The position numbers and the translations under genes were made by a program. The notes under the pieces were generated by a model. The model had not been told where the DNA came from, searched no databases, and saw only the letters and a program-made list of their open reading frames with translations. A DNA stretch of 39,484 nt, from assembly GCA_019428855.1 (NCBI GenBank), contig JAHYJV010000009.1, positions 1-39,484 on the forward strand, given 5' to 3'. Shown one piece after another: positions 7,217 to 16,605 of this stretch. This stretch comes from Patescibacteria group bacterium (GTDB lineage: Bacteria > Patescibacteriota > Minisyncoccia > JAHIHE01 > JAGLIN01). How positions within the stretch are numbered: position 1 is the stretch's first letter; every line of letters starts with the position of its first letter.

Positions 7217-9016
7217 TTACTCAATATCTAAATCATTTAATTTCTTATATAGTTGATCAAATTTTTTAATGTCATCATCTTGAATTAAGCCAGTTTTCAT
7301 TTTCATTTCAATTTTTTTCAACTCTTCTTTCAGCTTGATTTTCTTCAAATTTACAACACATGTTTTTGCTTCCTTGAAAACATCACCAATTTCATCTATC
7401 TCCTCCTCAACAACAAGTGCTGCCACATTCCAAGTATTAGAAAAGGAATCGCTCTTACTTTCAATATTTTCTTGCCTGGAAAGTTCATTTTTTAAATTCG
7501 CAAGAATATCCTCATTTAATTTATTCTCTTTTAAATATGCAGCCTTTATCAAACTATATATCTCTTTTATTTTATTATCTAAAAAAATATCATCGAGATC
7601 TTGAAACAAATCCTGAAAATATTGTGGGCGAAGAATTACAAAACCTAAGATTCTCTGTTGAAGTTGATTTTCTCTGGATACATTTTTTAATGATTCATTA
7701 TTATTGTTCTTGAAACCTCGCTCACCGAAACCTGACTGCTCTCTTTTGATTTTATTCTCATATTCAAAAATTACCTTTTCATCAAGTCCTAATTTATCCG
7801 AAAGCATATTGCGATAATAGCCTCTGTCGATATCATTTGAAATATTCCCAATAATTCCTAAAAGTTCCTCTGCAATTTTTCTCTTACCATTAATATTGTC
7901 ACTATCATACTTTGAAAATACACTCTCAAAATAAAACTCCATAATAAGTTTTGGACTTTTCACGGCTTTCTCCCATAGCTCTGGACTACTTTTAACGCAA
8001 TCAGCAGGATCTTTGCCTTCGGGAACGGTAATTACGCTCACGCTCATATCTTCTGCCAAAGCCATTTCAATGCCTCTGTTTGCAGCTTTAATTCCAGCAG
8101 AATCCATGTCAAAAGAAAATGCAATATTTTTCGTATATCTTTTGATAATTTTAATTTGATCCGTTGTCAGCGCAGTTCCAGAAGTCGCTACGACATTTTC
8201 CACCTTGGCCTGAAAAGAAGCTATCACATCCATATTTCCCTCGACCATAATGCACAAATCATTTTCCCGAATTTCAGTTTTTGCTTTATCTAAACCATAC
8301 AAAACCCTACTCTTATTATAAATCAATGTTTCTGGGGTATTGATATATTTTGCCTGAGATTCATCCCCTCCCGGCATCACACGCGAACTATAACCGATTG
8401 TCTGTCCTCCTATATTGTTTATTGGAAACATTATTCTATTTCGAAATCTATCATAAAATCCTCCTCGATCCTTTTTAACAGTCATTCCTGTTGCCAAAAT
8501 ATCAATTTCATTATATCCCTTGCTCTTTAAAAAATTACTCAGTAAATCCCATGAATCTGGAGCATACCCCAGCTGAAATTTTTCAATAATGTCGTCCGTA
8601 ATTCCCCTGTCTTGTAAATATTTTAAAGCTAATTTTCCATTTTTAATCTTCAAACACTCTTGATAGAATTTTCTTGATATCTCAATTATCTCAAATATTT
8701 TTTTCTTCTTACTATCATCCGCTGAATTAAAGTTTTTAATCTTTACGCCAGCTCTATCCGCAAGCAATTTCAAGGCATCGTAAAATTCAATCCCCTCAAT
8801 TTTCATGATGAATGTAAAAATATCTCCCCCCTCATTACAACCAAAACAATGCCAGGACTGTCTTTCTGGACTTACCATAAAAGATGGAGTCTTCTCATTA
8901 TGAAAAGGACATTTTGCCTTGAAATTTCTCCCCGCTCGTTGCATTTGTATATAGCCAGCAAGAACTTCTTCTACGCTTAATTTTGACTTTATTTCATCTG
9001 TCTGAGAATCCAACAT
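7217..9016 (-). CDS. dnaG: DNA primase
   Basis: A primase of 599 residues from ATG 9016. The N-terminal zinc-binding domain has CPFH (Cys36, His39) and CFGC (Cys57, Cys60). The catalytic core has the TOPRIM glutamate in VEGNMDV (the common Tyr is Asn) and the metal-binding FSFDMDSAG. The C-terminal third is helical, as expected for the helicase-interacting region. It synthesises RNA primers for replication with the replicative helicase and the DnaE polymerase encoded at 18079. A TTG at 9034 is an alternative start in the same frame, but a promoter at 9049-9077 would place the transcript start almost on that TTG, so ATG 9016 is preferred. It is followed after 31 bases by rpoD. Confidence 0.95.
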   Translation of the reverse strand: MLDSQTDEIKSKLSVEEVLAGYIQMQRAGRNFKAKCPFHNEKTPSFMVSPERQSWHCFGCNEGGDIFTFIMKIEGIEFYDALKLLADRAGVKIKNFNSADDSKKKKIFEIIEISRKFYQECLKIKNGKLALKYLQDRGITDDIIEKFQLGYAPDSWDLLSNFLKSKGYNEIDILATGMTVKKDRGGFYDRFRNRIMFPINNIGGQTIGYSSRVMPGGDESQAKYINTPETLIYNKSRVLYGLDKAKTEIRENDLCIMVEGNMDVIASFQAKVENVVATSGTALTTDQIKIIKRYTKNIAFSFDMDSAGIKAANRGIEMALAEDMSVSVITVPEGKDPADCVKSSPELWEKAVKSPKLIMEFYFESVFSKYDSDNINGKRKIAEELLGIIGNISNDIDRGYYRNMLSDKLGLDEKVIFEYENKIKREQSGFGERGFKNNNNESLKNVSRENQLQQRILGFVILRPQYFQDLFQDLDDIFLDNKIKEIYSLIKAAYLKENKLNEDILANLKNELSRQENIESKSDSFSNTWNVAALVVEEEIDEIGDVFKEAKTCVVNLKKIKLKEELKKIEMKMKTGLIQDDDIKKFDQLYKKLNDLDIE

Positions 9017-9048
9017 AAAATTAGCGATAAACAAATTATCCTATCGTA

Positions 9049-9077
9049 AGATTAGCATTTAATGTGCTTGTGGTCAA
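9049..9077 (-). promoter_or_regulatory. Possible promoter of dnaG-rpoD
   Basis: On the minus strand TTGACC (9072-9077), a 17-base spacer and TAATCT (9049-9054). The -35 is good and the -10 is weak. Confidence 0.35.
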
Positions 9078-9138
9078 ATTGCCATACTAACAAACTCACA
9101 CCTGCGAACTAAAATAATTCTCATTTTTTTATCTATTT

Positions 9139-10101
9139 TCAAACCAAAGATATAATCAACTTTACTAACTTTTTTGAATCATGAACAACCCCACCATCCT
9201 TTTCCAAAAGATCTCCTCCAATAAATTTTTTGCTATTTAAATCATCATTGATTTTCACTAATTCTATAATTTCTAAATGCTTATTTTTAAAATTTTCAAT
9301 TATGTCATTTGAAGGAATCAATGTATTAAAAATTACAAAGTCAAGTTCTGATTTTATATATTTTTCAACTTCATCAGAAAAATCTAAAACAGAAAAATTA
9401 TTTGTTTCGCCGAGCTTGGTCATTGTGTTGCAAATGAATACTTTTTTCGCTTTTGATTTTTGAAAAGCTTCTGACATTCCTTGTGACAAAAAACAAGGAA
9501 TAATTGAGGAATACAAATCTCCCGGTCCAATAATGATTAAATCGGCACTTTCTATTGCTTCCAAAGAAGGTTTATAGCTTTCTACTTCTGGACTTAAAAA
9601 TACTTTTTTAATTGCTAAATTTGGATTGTGTTTTTTTGGCACATCAATTTCAGACTCGCCTTTGATAATTTCACCATTTTCAAGTTCTGCATTGACTTGA
9701 GTGTTTTTAATCGTGGCAGGCATGGCATATCCATTTACCTCCATAAATTCATGCACAAATTTTAATACTTTCTCATAGTCGCCAAAACTTTTTTCAAGAC
9801 CTGCAAAAAAAACATTCGCAAAACTATGACCTTCGTGTCCGCCCTCAAAAATTTCTCTTCCAAATCGAAAATTCCACAAATCTTTTTTCCATTGTGGAGC
9901 CTCCGATAAAGCCAGAATATGTCGGCGAATATCTCCCGCAGGCAAAACTCCAAAGTCTTCACGAAGTTGACCAGTGGAACCACCATTATCAACCATAGAA
10001 GTTATGGTCGTAATTTTTACAGGATATTTAACCAATGATTCTAGAATTTTTTTTGGCATCGCACTGCCACCACCAAAACAAACTACTTTTTTTTCTTTCA
10101 T
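9139..10101 (-). CDS. YvcK/CofD-family protein (gluconeogenesis factor type)
   Basis: A 320-residue YvcK-like protein. The N-terminal nucleotide-sugar-binding loop reads GGGSAMPK (usually GGGTG), followed by MVDNGGSTGQLREDFG and LPAGDIRRHILAL, the family hallmarks, then IIGPGDLYSSIIP. In Bacillus, YvcK binds UDP-sugars and is needed for cell-wall synthesis during gluconeogenic growth; CofD relatives transfer a lactyl phosphate group in coenzyme F420 synthesis. A YvcK-type role is preferred because murG, murA and glmS, which use or make UDP-GlcNAc precursors, follow nearby. The ATG at 10101 starts immediately before the first strand. It lies between murG and dnaG on the same strand with gaps of 232 and 122 bases. 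Confidence 0.85.
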   Translation of the reverse strand: MKEKKVVCFGGGSAMPKKILESLVKYPVKITTITSMVDNGGSTGQLREDFGVLPAGDIRRHILALSEAPQWKKDLWNFRFGREIFEGGHEGHSFANVFFAGLEKSFGDYEKVLKFVHEFMEVNGYAMPATIKNTQVNAELENGEIIKGESEIDVPKKHNPNLAIKKVFLSPEVESYKPSLEAIESADLIIIGPGDLYSSIIPCFLSQGMSEAFQKSKAKKVFICNTMTKLGETNNFSVLDFSDEVEKYIKSELDFVIFNTLIPSNDIIENFKNKHLEIIELVKINDDLNSKKFIGGDLLEKDGGVVHDSKKLVKLIISLV

Positions 10102-10333
10102 AATAATATAAATTAGACTTAAACATGAGCCAAAAAATATTCCTCAACAACATTATTAATGTTAAACCCTTAAGGACCGCCCTTGTTTTATAAAATAATG
10201 AAACTTCTGAACGACAAATTAATTACAAGATTTCATAGCATTCGTATATTTTTTACAAGATACTGTCTACTTTTAATTATTTTAATGTATTTTAATTTTC
10301 AAAAATAAACAAATCAAATTTGTTGTGCTAATA

Positions 10334-11470
10334 CTATTTTTTATTTTTTGACAAAATATCAAAATCATAAATTTCCGATATAATATTATAAACAGGTTTC
10401 TGGCCCATAAAATTATTATATTTTTTCATCTCTATAACCATATCTTTTCGAACCTCATTTTCCGCAAATAATTCAAATATTTTTTTGGTTAAAATATTTT
10501 CATCTAAAGTATCTTCTTTGATGACGATTAACATTTTTCTTTTTCGAAAAAATTCTGCGTTTTCAACTTGGTGATTGTTGGCAGCATTTCCAAGCGGTAT
10601 GATAATGCCTGGCTTTTCAAGTGCCACAATTTCAAAAAGACTATTTGCGCCAGCCCGAGAAACTATTAAATCGCAAAGTGCAAAGGCATCTTTTAAACCA
10701 TCTGCTAAAAAAGGGAAGATTCGGTAGCGAGTTTTATCACCCATTTCCATTTTCTCAGTTTCATCCTTTAATTTTTCATAATTTCCTTTTCCACATAAAT
10801 GAATTACCTGAAATTTTTCTAATATTTTTGGAAGTGACATTGTAATCACCTCGTTTATCTTCCTTGCACCCTGGCTTCCTCCAAACACTAAAATCACAGG
10901 AATATCTTCTTTTAAATTAAAAAAATCTCTTGCTTTGTTTTTATTACCTCGCATAATATCTTCTCGGATGGGATTACCTGTTAAAATTACTTTTTTTTCT
11001 GAAAAGTATTTTTTTGAGAAATAAAAAGAAATTAAAATTTTCTTAGCAAATTTCGCAATTATCCTGTTTGCCAGACCAGGAACAATATCTGACTCATGAG
11101 TTATGATTGGAATCTTATAAATCCATGCGGCAATCACTGGAGGGACACTAGCAAATCCCCCTTTTGAGAAAACGATATCAGGTTTAACTTGATTGACAAA
11201 AAATAGAGATTGAATTGTTCCGATAATAATTTTGAAAATATCTGTTATGTTTTCTAATGACAAATAGCGCCGAAGCTTTCCAGCTTGAATTATTTTAATT
11301 TTTACATCGGCATCTAAAAGACAATGATTAAAATCACCCTGCGGTCCGATAAAAATAAATTCAGATTTAACCAGATTTTTTTCAGCTTCTGTTTTTCTTA
11401 TTTCAGAAACCACTGTCAGAAGAGGAATAATATGTCCACCTGTCCCACCTCCAGTAAGTAATATTTTCAT
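10334..11470 (-). CDS. murG: UDP-N-acetylglucosamine--lipid-linked MurNAc-pentapeptide transferase (MurG)
   Basis: A 378-residue GT-B glycosyltransferase. The N-terminal loop TGGGTGGHIIP (residues 6-16) is the first G-loop of MurG; FSKGGFAS, HESDIVPGLANR and the UDP-GlcNAc-binding VFGGSQGARKIN follow, and SRAGANSLFEI and IPLGNAANNHQ lie in the C-terminal donor-binding domain. It adds GlcNAc to lipid I to make lipid II on the inner face of the membrane. ATG 11470 starts right at the first beta strand (MKILLTGGG); the longer frame to 11518 adds 16 residues without family support. It diverges from murA, whose start is 102 bases away. Confidence 0.95.
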   Translation of the reverse strand: MKILLTGGGTGGHIIPLLTVVSEIRKTEAEKNLVKSEFIFIGPQGDFNHCLLDADVKIKIIQAGKLRRYLSLENITDIFKIIIGTIQSLFFVNQVKPDIVFSKGGFASVPPVIAAWIYKIPIITHESDIVPGLANRIIAKFAKKILISFYFSKKYFSEKKVILTGNPIREDIMRGNKNKARDFFNLKEDIPVILVFGGSQGARKINEVITMSLPKILEKFQVIHLCGKGNYEKLKDETEKMEMGDKTRYRIFPFLADGLKDAFALCDLIVSRAGANSLFEIVALEKPGIIIPLGNAANNHQVENAEFFRKRKMLIVIKEDTLDENILTKKIFELFAENEVRKDMVIEMKKYNNFMGQKPVYNIISEIYDFDILSKNKK

Positions 11471-11511
11471 AAAGATTTCTTCTTTTGTTAATATTTCGAA
11501 ATATTTTATCC

Positions 11512-11538
11512 TTGCCAATTATATGAATTTATTATAAC
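11512..11538 (+). promoter_or_regulatory. Possible murA promoter
   Basis: TTGCCA (11512-11517) and TATAAC (11533-11538) are separated by 15 bases, one or two fewer than ideal. It lies 35 bases upstream of the murA ATG in the murG-murA divergent gap. Confidence 0.3.
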
Positions 11539-11572
11539 ATTAAATCATAAATAAGCTATAAGTAAAAATTAA

Positions 11573-12838
11573 ATGCAAAAATTTATTATAAATGGCGGAA
11601 AATCTCTTCGCGGAAAAATTGATGTAAAAGGTTCAAAAAATGCGGCAACACCAATTCTTTCAGCTTGCCTGCTGACAAAGGAAGAATGTATTATCGACAA
11701 TATTCCTCAAATTAATGATGTTTTGAAAATGATTGAGATTCTTCAAAGTATGGGTGTTGAGATTAAATGGCTTGCAAAAGGAAAATTAAGAATAAAGGCT
11801 AGTGATAATGTTGATCCGGAAAAAATGAATTTTGAAATTGTTGGACATATGCGTTCCTCGATTTTACTTCTTGGAAGTTTACTTGCTAGATTTAAAAAAT
11901 TTAAAATAAAACAACCAGGTGGTTGTATCATTGGTGCCCGTCCAGTTGGAGTTCATTTTGATGCCCTTGAAGCTTTGGGTGCAAAAATAACCACAGAAAA
12001 TGGGTTTTATTGTTTTAATGCCAGTAAATTAATTGGGAAGACAATAATTTTAAAAGAGTTTTCAGTCACCGCAACTGAGAATTTAATGATGGCTGCTTGC
12101 CTTGCCGAAGGCACAACGACCATCAAAATTGCAGCCATCGAACCTCATGTTCAAGATCTAGGAAGATTTCTTAATAAAATGGGAGCACGAATCAAAGGCA
12201 TGGGCATTCACACAATTAAGATTCAAGGAGTTGAAAAACTTCACGGCACTGAGCACAAAATTATTCCAGATCAGATTGAAGCAGGAACATTTGCGATTGC
12301 TGCAATTGCAACAAAAGGAACCGTCACAATTAACAATGTAAATCCTCACGAGCTTGACTTGGTAATAGAAAAATTAAGAGAAATTGGTGGTAATATTGAA
12401 ACGAAAAACAATCAACTACTCATTACACCTTCCTCGAAACTGAAGGCAATCCGAAAAATTGAAACCAGAACTTATCCAGGAGTACCAACTGACCTCCAAG
12501 CACCGTTTGCAGTTCTGGCAACTCAAGCCGAGGGAACAACGCTTATTCACGATACTATGTATGAAGGCAGATTGGCCTATATCAATGAACTGAATAAAAT
12601 GGGTGCCAATGCCATAATTTGCGATCCACACCGAGCTTTGATTTCGGGACCAACGCCTCTTTACGGTCAAGACATCACTAGTTTTGACCTTCGTGCTGGA
12701 GCAACTCTTGTGATTGCCGCCTTGATGGCAGAAGGGGAAAGTAGCATTGATAGAATTGAACAAATCGACCGAGGCTATGAAGACATTGAAAAAAGGTTAC
12801 AAAATCTCGGTGCAGATATAAAGAGGATAGAAGTTTGA
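11573..12838 (+). CDS. murA: UDP-N-acetylglucosamine 1-carboxyvinyltransferase (MurA)
   Basis: A 421-residue MurA, the normal length. The substrate lysine is in GSKNAATP (Lys22). The catalytic loop reads PGGCIIGARPVGVH, with Cys118 in the place of E. coli Cys115. The Cys-to-Asp change that gives fosfomycin resistance is absent, so the enzyme should be fosfomycin-sensitive by family rules. GVPTDLQAP and the final RIEQIDRGYEDIEKRLQ are typical. It transfers enolpyruvate from PEP to UDP-GlcNAc, the first committed step of peptidoglycan synthesis; glmS next door feeds the same route. It ends with TGA, which shows that TGA is a stop codon here. A good terminator follows. Confidence 0.96.
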   Translation: MQKFIINGGKSLRGKIDVKGSKNAATPILSACLLTKEECIIDNIPQINDVLKMIEILQSMGVEIKWLAKGKLRIKASDNVDPEKMNFEIVGHMRSSILLLGSLLARFKKFKIKQPGGCIIGARPVGVHFDALEALGAKITTENGFYCFNASKLIGKTIILKEFSVTATENLMMAACLAEGTTTIKIAAIEPHVQDLGRFLNKMGARIKGMGIHTIKIQGVEKLHGTEHKIIPDQIEAGTFAIAAIATKGTVTINNVNPHELDLVIEKLREIGGNIETKNNQLLITPSSKLKAIRKIETRTYPGVPTDLQAPFAVLATQAEGTTLIHDTMYEGRLAYINELNKMGANAIICDPHRALISGPTPLYGQDITSFDLRAGATLVIAALMAEGESSIDRIEQIDRGYEDIEKRLQNLGADIKRIEV

Positions 12839-12867
12839 AAAGAAACTGGAAAATAAAAATTTGTTAG

Positions 12868-12892
12868 CTCCACACTCCGTGTGGAGTCTTTT
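12868..12892 (+). terminator. Intrinsic terminator of murA
   Basis: Perfect 8-bp stem CTCCACAC (12868-12875) with GTGTGGAG (12879-12886), a 3-base loop, then TCTTTTG. It lies in the gap between convergent murA and glmS. Confidence 0.85.
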
Positions 12893-12929
12893 GTAATTTC
12901 AGAAAACAAATTTAATACTAAATACTAAA

Positions 12930-14768
12930 TCATTCCACCGTCACACTCTTGGCTAAATTTCTTGGTTTATCAATATCGAGACCAAGCTCAATACCCACAT
13001 AGGCCGCGAAAAGATGAAGTGGGATGGCTGTCAAAAGCGGTGTGAGCATTTCTAAAGTTTTGGGAATATATATTACATCATCCGCAAGACTTTTTATATC
13101 TTCATTCCCTTCGGTGGCGATAGCAATCACCTTGCCATCACGAGCTTTCACTTCTTCTATATTGCTCCACATTTTTTCATAAACACTGTCGCTTGGTGCG
13201 ATGAAAAAACAAGGAAAATTTTTATCAATCATAGCAATAGGGCCATGCTTCATTTCTCCTCCAGCATAACCTTCGGCATGAATCAAGCTGGCAACTTCCT
13301 TTAGCTTCAAGGCCCCTTCACAAGCAATTGGATAGTTATATTTTCGACCCAGAAAAAAGAAATTTCTATAATTTGAATATTTCTTCGCTAACTTTTCCAC
13401 TTCATTGCTTGATTTTAAAACTCTTGTCATCAAATCTGGCAACTTTTTAATTTCATCTGTTATTCTCTTCCCTATCACAAAAGACATATCTCTTGTTCTT
13501 CCTAGATATACCGTCAACAAAGAAAGAACTACTATTTGAGAAATAAATGCCTTTGTGGAAGCAACTGAAATTTCAGGACCAGCATGATTATAAACTCCGG
13601 CGTGAGTTTCTCTGGCAATCGTACTACCAACAGTGTTAACAATTCCCAAAACCAAGGCACCTTTTCTTTTTGCCTCTTGAACAGATGCCAAAGTGTCAGC
13701 TGTTTCCCCTGACTGACTAATCGCAATCACTACGGTTTGAGCATCAATAATCGGTTTTCGATATCGAAATTCACTAGCAATTTCCACTTCCACTGGAATT
13801 CCCGCATATTCCTCCAACATATATTCACCCACCCTTCCTGCATAGTTTGCAGTTCCACAGGCTATAATGATAATGCGATTTATATTTCTTATTTGATCTT
13901 GATTAAGAACATCCAACCCTCCAAGTTTTACAAGACCTTCACCGTCAACGATTCTTCCTCGAAATGAATTTTTCACCACCTCTGGTCCTTCAAAAATTTC
14001 CTTAAAAATAAAATGCTCATATCCCTCTTTTTGAATTTCACTAGCATCTTGCTTAATCTTGCAATGTTCTCTCTGAACACAGTTATTGCTTATTGTCGAA
14101 ATAATATGATAATCATCAGCCGTAATAATTCCCAATTCATCATCCTCTAAATACACTATCTGGTCCGTATAGCCAATCACTGCCGATGCATCTGAAGCAA
14201 TAAAATTTTCACCTACGCCTATGCCAATAATTAACGGACTGCTCTTTTTTGCAACCACGATTTTAGCTGGATCATATTTTGCAATTACAGCAATTGCATA
14301 AGCCCCTTTAATATGAACCAAGGAATTCAAAACAGCTTCTTCTAAATTTCCTTTAAAATGACTTTCAATTAAATGTGAAATCACCTCCGTGTCAGTTTCT
14401 GAGCAAAATTTATGTCCCGATTTTTCAAGATCTTCTTTAAGCTTCTTATAATTTTCAATAATACCATTGTGCACCACAAATATTTCTTCCTTACAATCCC
14501 CGTGAGGATGAGCATTTTTCTCTGATGGAAATCCATGTGTCGCCCATCTCGTATGTGCAATACCAGATTTTCCAGAAAGATTATTAGAGTTTAATTTTTC
14601 TTCCAAAACACATATTTTACCCACCGACTTAATACATTTTAATATTGCATCATCAGAAAGTACCGCAACTCCAGCAGAATCATAACCCCGATATTCAAGC
14701 CTTTTCAACGCATCTAAGAGAAAATTTTGCGCCTCTTTTTTTCCAATATATCCCGCAATTCCACACAT
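12930..14768 (-). CDS. glmS: Glutamine--fructose-6-phosphate aminotransferase (isomerizing)
   Basis: A 612-residue GlmS of standard length. The N-terminal glutaminase domain starts MCGIAGYIG, with Cys2 as the nucleophile, and keeps HTRWATHG and the HNGIIENY loop. Two SIS sugar-isomerase domains follow, with ISQSGETADTLA and STKAFISQ. The C-terminus ends in LAKSVTVE, as the enzyme family does. It makes glucosamine-6-phosphate from fructose-6-phosphate and glutamine, supplying UDP-GlcNAc to murA and murG. The ATG at 14768 must be the start because Cys2 becomes N-terminal. No glmS ribozyme was recognised upstream. Confidence 0.96.
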   Translation of the reverse strand: MCGIAGYIGKKEAQNFLLDALKRLEYRGYDSAGVAVLSDDAILKCIKSVGKICVLEEKLNSNNLSGKSGIAHTRWATHGFPSEKNAHPHGDCKEEIFVVHNGIIENYKKLKEDLEKSGHKFCSETDTEVISHLIESHFKGNLEEAVLNSLVHIKGAYAIAVIAKYDPAKIVVAKKSSPLIIGIGVGENFIASDASAVIGYTDQIVYLEDDELGIITADDYHIISTISNNCVQREHCKIKQDASEIQKEGYEHFIFKEIFEGPEVVKNSFRGRIVDGEGLVKLGGLDVLNQDQIRNINRIIIIACGTANYAGRVGEYMLEEYAGIPVEVEIASEFRYRKPIIDAQTVVIAISQSGETADTLASVQEAKRKGALVLGIVNTVGSTIARETHAGVYNHAGPEISVASTKAFISQIVVLSLLTVYLGRTRDMSFVIGKRITDEIKKLPDLMTRVLKSSNEVEKLAKKYSNYRNFFFLGRKYNYPIACEGALKLKEVASLIHAEGYAGGEMKHGPIAMIDKNFPCFFIAPSDSVYEKMWSNIEEVKARDGKVIAIATEGNEDIKSLADDVIYIPKTLEMLTPLLTAIPLHLFAAYVGIELGLDIDKPRNLAKSVTVE

Positions 14769-14947
14769 ATCTTAAATTGTTATTATATTATATTCTGATT
14801 CAGAAAAATAAATGGTCAAAAGCATTAATCATTGTTGGCTCCAAACTCTTCGGTAAATCCATGCCCGAATCAATGAAATCCTTACCATATTTTAAAAAAC
14901 TCCAATCAATAGACCAAAGTTTCTAACTGAAATAATTTTAAAATGCT

Positions 14948-15637
14948 CTACTCCCATTCCCTCGCCTTTAACCCTTTTTCTGCTGCCTTTCTTTGTGCTG
15001 CTTGTTTCGAGATTCCCTCACCCTCGGCAACTTTTTCTTCTCCCAAGAAGACGCCAATCATAAAATGTTTATCGTGATCAGGACCCCATTCTCGAATAAC
15101 TCTATATACTGGAGTTACTCCCACAATCTCTTGTGCAATCTCTTGAAATTTACTCTTTGGATCTTGGTACAACTTGTCACTTAAGACATTATCCATTTTT
15201 ACTAAGAAATTTTCGGCAATAAATTTTGCTGACTTTTTATACCCTTGATCCAGGTAAATAGCACCAATCACTGCCTCAAGAGCATTTGCAATAATATATT
15301 GTCGTGCTCTGCCCGTATCTTTTGTTTCACCTTTACTCATCAAAAGATATTCCTCTAGGCCCAACTCTTCAGAAATCTTGGCAAGCATTTTTCGGTTTAC
15401 AAGTGCTGCTCTAAAATTTGTCAATTCTCCTTCGGGATTTGAAAATTTATTATATAAAAATTCTGTAGTCACAAGTTCAAGCACTGCATCGCCTAAAAAT
15501 TCAAGTCTTTCGTTGTGATCCAATTCAAAATCTTTGTGCTCGTTTATATAAGATCTGTGCACCAATGCTTGTCTTAACAAATCCTGATTTTTAAATTTTA
15601 CTTTTATTTTTTTTTCAAATATCTCTAAATTGCACAT
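14948..15637 (-). CDS. rnc: Ribonuclease III
   Basis: A 229-residue RNase III. The catalytic signature HNERLEFLGDAVLEL lies near residues 40-55, a second acidic cluster (ANALEAVIGAIYLDQGY) completes the metal site, and a double-stranded RNA-binding domain occupies about 155-227 (DPKSKFQEIAQ to GISKQAAQRKAAEKGLK). It cleaves double-stranded RNA in rRNA and mRNA processing, and it could act on the long hairpins common in this window. It is the last gene of an rpmF-nusB-rnc series on the minus strand, 26 bases after nusB. Confidence 0.95.
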   Translation of the reverse strand: MCNLEIFEKKIKVKFKNQDLLRQALVHRSYINEHKDFELDHNERLEFLGDAVLELVTTEFLYNKFSNPEGELTNFRAALVNRKMLAKISEELGLEEYLLMSKGETKDTGRARQYIIANALEAVIGAIYLDQGYKKSAKFIAENFLVKMDNVLSDKLYQDPKSKFQEIAQEIVGVTPVYRVIREWGPDHDKHFMIGVFLGEEKVAEGEGISKQAAQRKAAEKGLKAREWE

Positions 15638-15663
15638 AATATTTTATAAACTTTTAATAAAAA

Positions 15664-16149
15664 TCAACCCTTATTATTAGGCCTTTCGTTTTCTTCTATC
15701 TTGCTTGCAATTTCTTTATATAATGAACCAAGTACGCCATTTACAAACTTTCCACTTGAATTACCGCCGAATGACTTTGCCAGCTCTATGGCTTCGTTTA
15801 TCGCAACCCTTGGAGGTACATCTTCTCTCTCACAGAACATCAACTCATAAACACCTATTCTAAGAATATTTCTATCAATAATTGTAACTTGATCGATAGG
15901 CCATTCTGGCGCCAGTCTTTGAATAACAGAATCAATTTTTTTCATATTATTATAAACACCGTCTATGACATCTAACACAAATTCGTCCTCTTTTTCGCCT
16001 GAACCGTACTGCTGGATATTGTTATTTACAATAAAATCAAGCTTCTCTTTATTATTTGCATTTTCATCCCCACTAATCATAGAGAATTTAAAATCCCACT
16101 CATACAAGCTTTGCATTGTTATTGATCTGGACAAGTGTCGATTTGACAT
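15664..16149 (-). CDS. nusB: Transcription antitermination factor NusB
   Basis: A 161-residue all-helical NusB. The N-terminus reads [18 protein letters not shown] and the C-terminal half has the typical [11 protein letters not shown] and [15 protein letters not shown]...KFVNGVLG. With NusE/S10 it binds boxA of rRNA leaders and supports antitermination. It starts at ATG 16149, 26 bases after the rpmF stop, and is followed by rnc after 26 bases, so all three probably share a transcript dealing with ribosome production. Confidence 0.93.
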   Translation of the reverse strand: MSNRHLSRSITMQSLYEWDFKFSMISGDENANNKEKLDFIVNNNIQQYGSGEKEDEFVLDVIDGVYNNMKKIDSVIQRLAPEWPIDQVTIIDRNILRIGVYELMFCEREDVPPRVAINEAIELAKSFGGNSSGKFVNGVLGSLYKEIASKIEENERPNNKG

Positions 16150-16175
16150 AATTCCTAGTTATTTAAACTATTTTT

Positions 16176-16514
16176 CTATTTATCTCCCCTAACTACACTT
16201 TTTATTCCTTCAATCCTGTCTGATTTATGATCTATCTTTCTGATTTTTTCAGATTCTTTATTTATTTTCTTCAACTCTTTACTTTCTTCTTTTACCTTCT
16301 TTTTTTCAATCTTGGCACGCTGTTTTCTTGGTAGCTTCTTGGTCATGTCAATGTATTCTTTTCCTTTATAAAATCCACAACCGTCGCAAACGGTATGTGG
16401 TTTAATAGCTTTTTCACATTTGGGACATTTAATTAAATTGATTGACTTTAGGGCATGATGAGATCTTCTTTGGTTCTTAGCAGCTTTTGATGTTTTCTTT
16501 TTTGGATGTGGCAT
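16176..16514 (-). CDS. rpmF: Large ribosomal subunit protein bL32 with a long C-terminal extension
   Basis: A 112-residue bL32. The N-terminal half is normal: MPHPKKKTSKAAKNQRRSHH, then CPKC and CDGC, the four-cysteine zinc ribbon. Standard bL32 is about 57-60 residues, but here about 50 further residues follow, nearly all Lys, Glu, Arg, Asp and Ser and predicted helical. The start is ATG 16514; the in-frame TTG at 16526 would add residues not seen in the family. It precedes nusB and rnc. The extension may contact rRNA or another protein on the ribosome surface, which is inference. Confidence 0.92.
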   Translation of the reverse strand: MPHPKKKTSKAAKNQRRSHHALKSINLIKCPKCEKAIKPHTVCDGCGFYKGKEYIDMTKKLPRKQRAKIEKKKVKEESKELKKINKESEKIRKIDHKSDRIEGIKSVVRGDK

Positions 16515-16605
16515 ATTTTTCTTCAATTAATAAATATATTCTTATCTAACTAATTCCTATCTTAAACTAAATTTAACTATTTTGCAAGTGCATTTGATAA
16601 ATTTC

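Noticed and set aside
10102-10333. GGACCGCCC in the murG-yvcK gap as another T-box core
   Set aside because: The GGAACCGC core is missing, there is no terminator after it and no synthetase gene follows.
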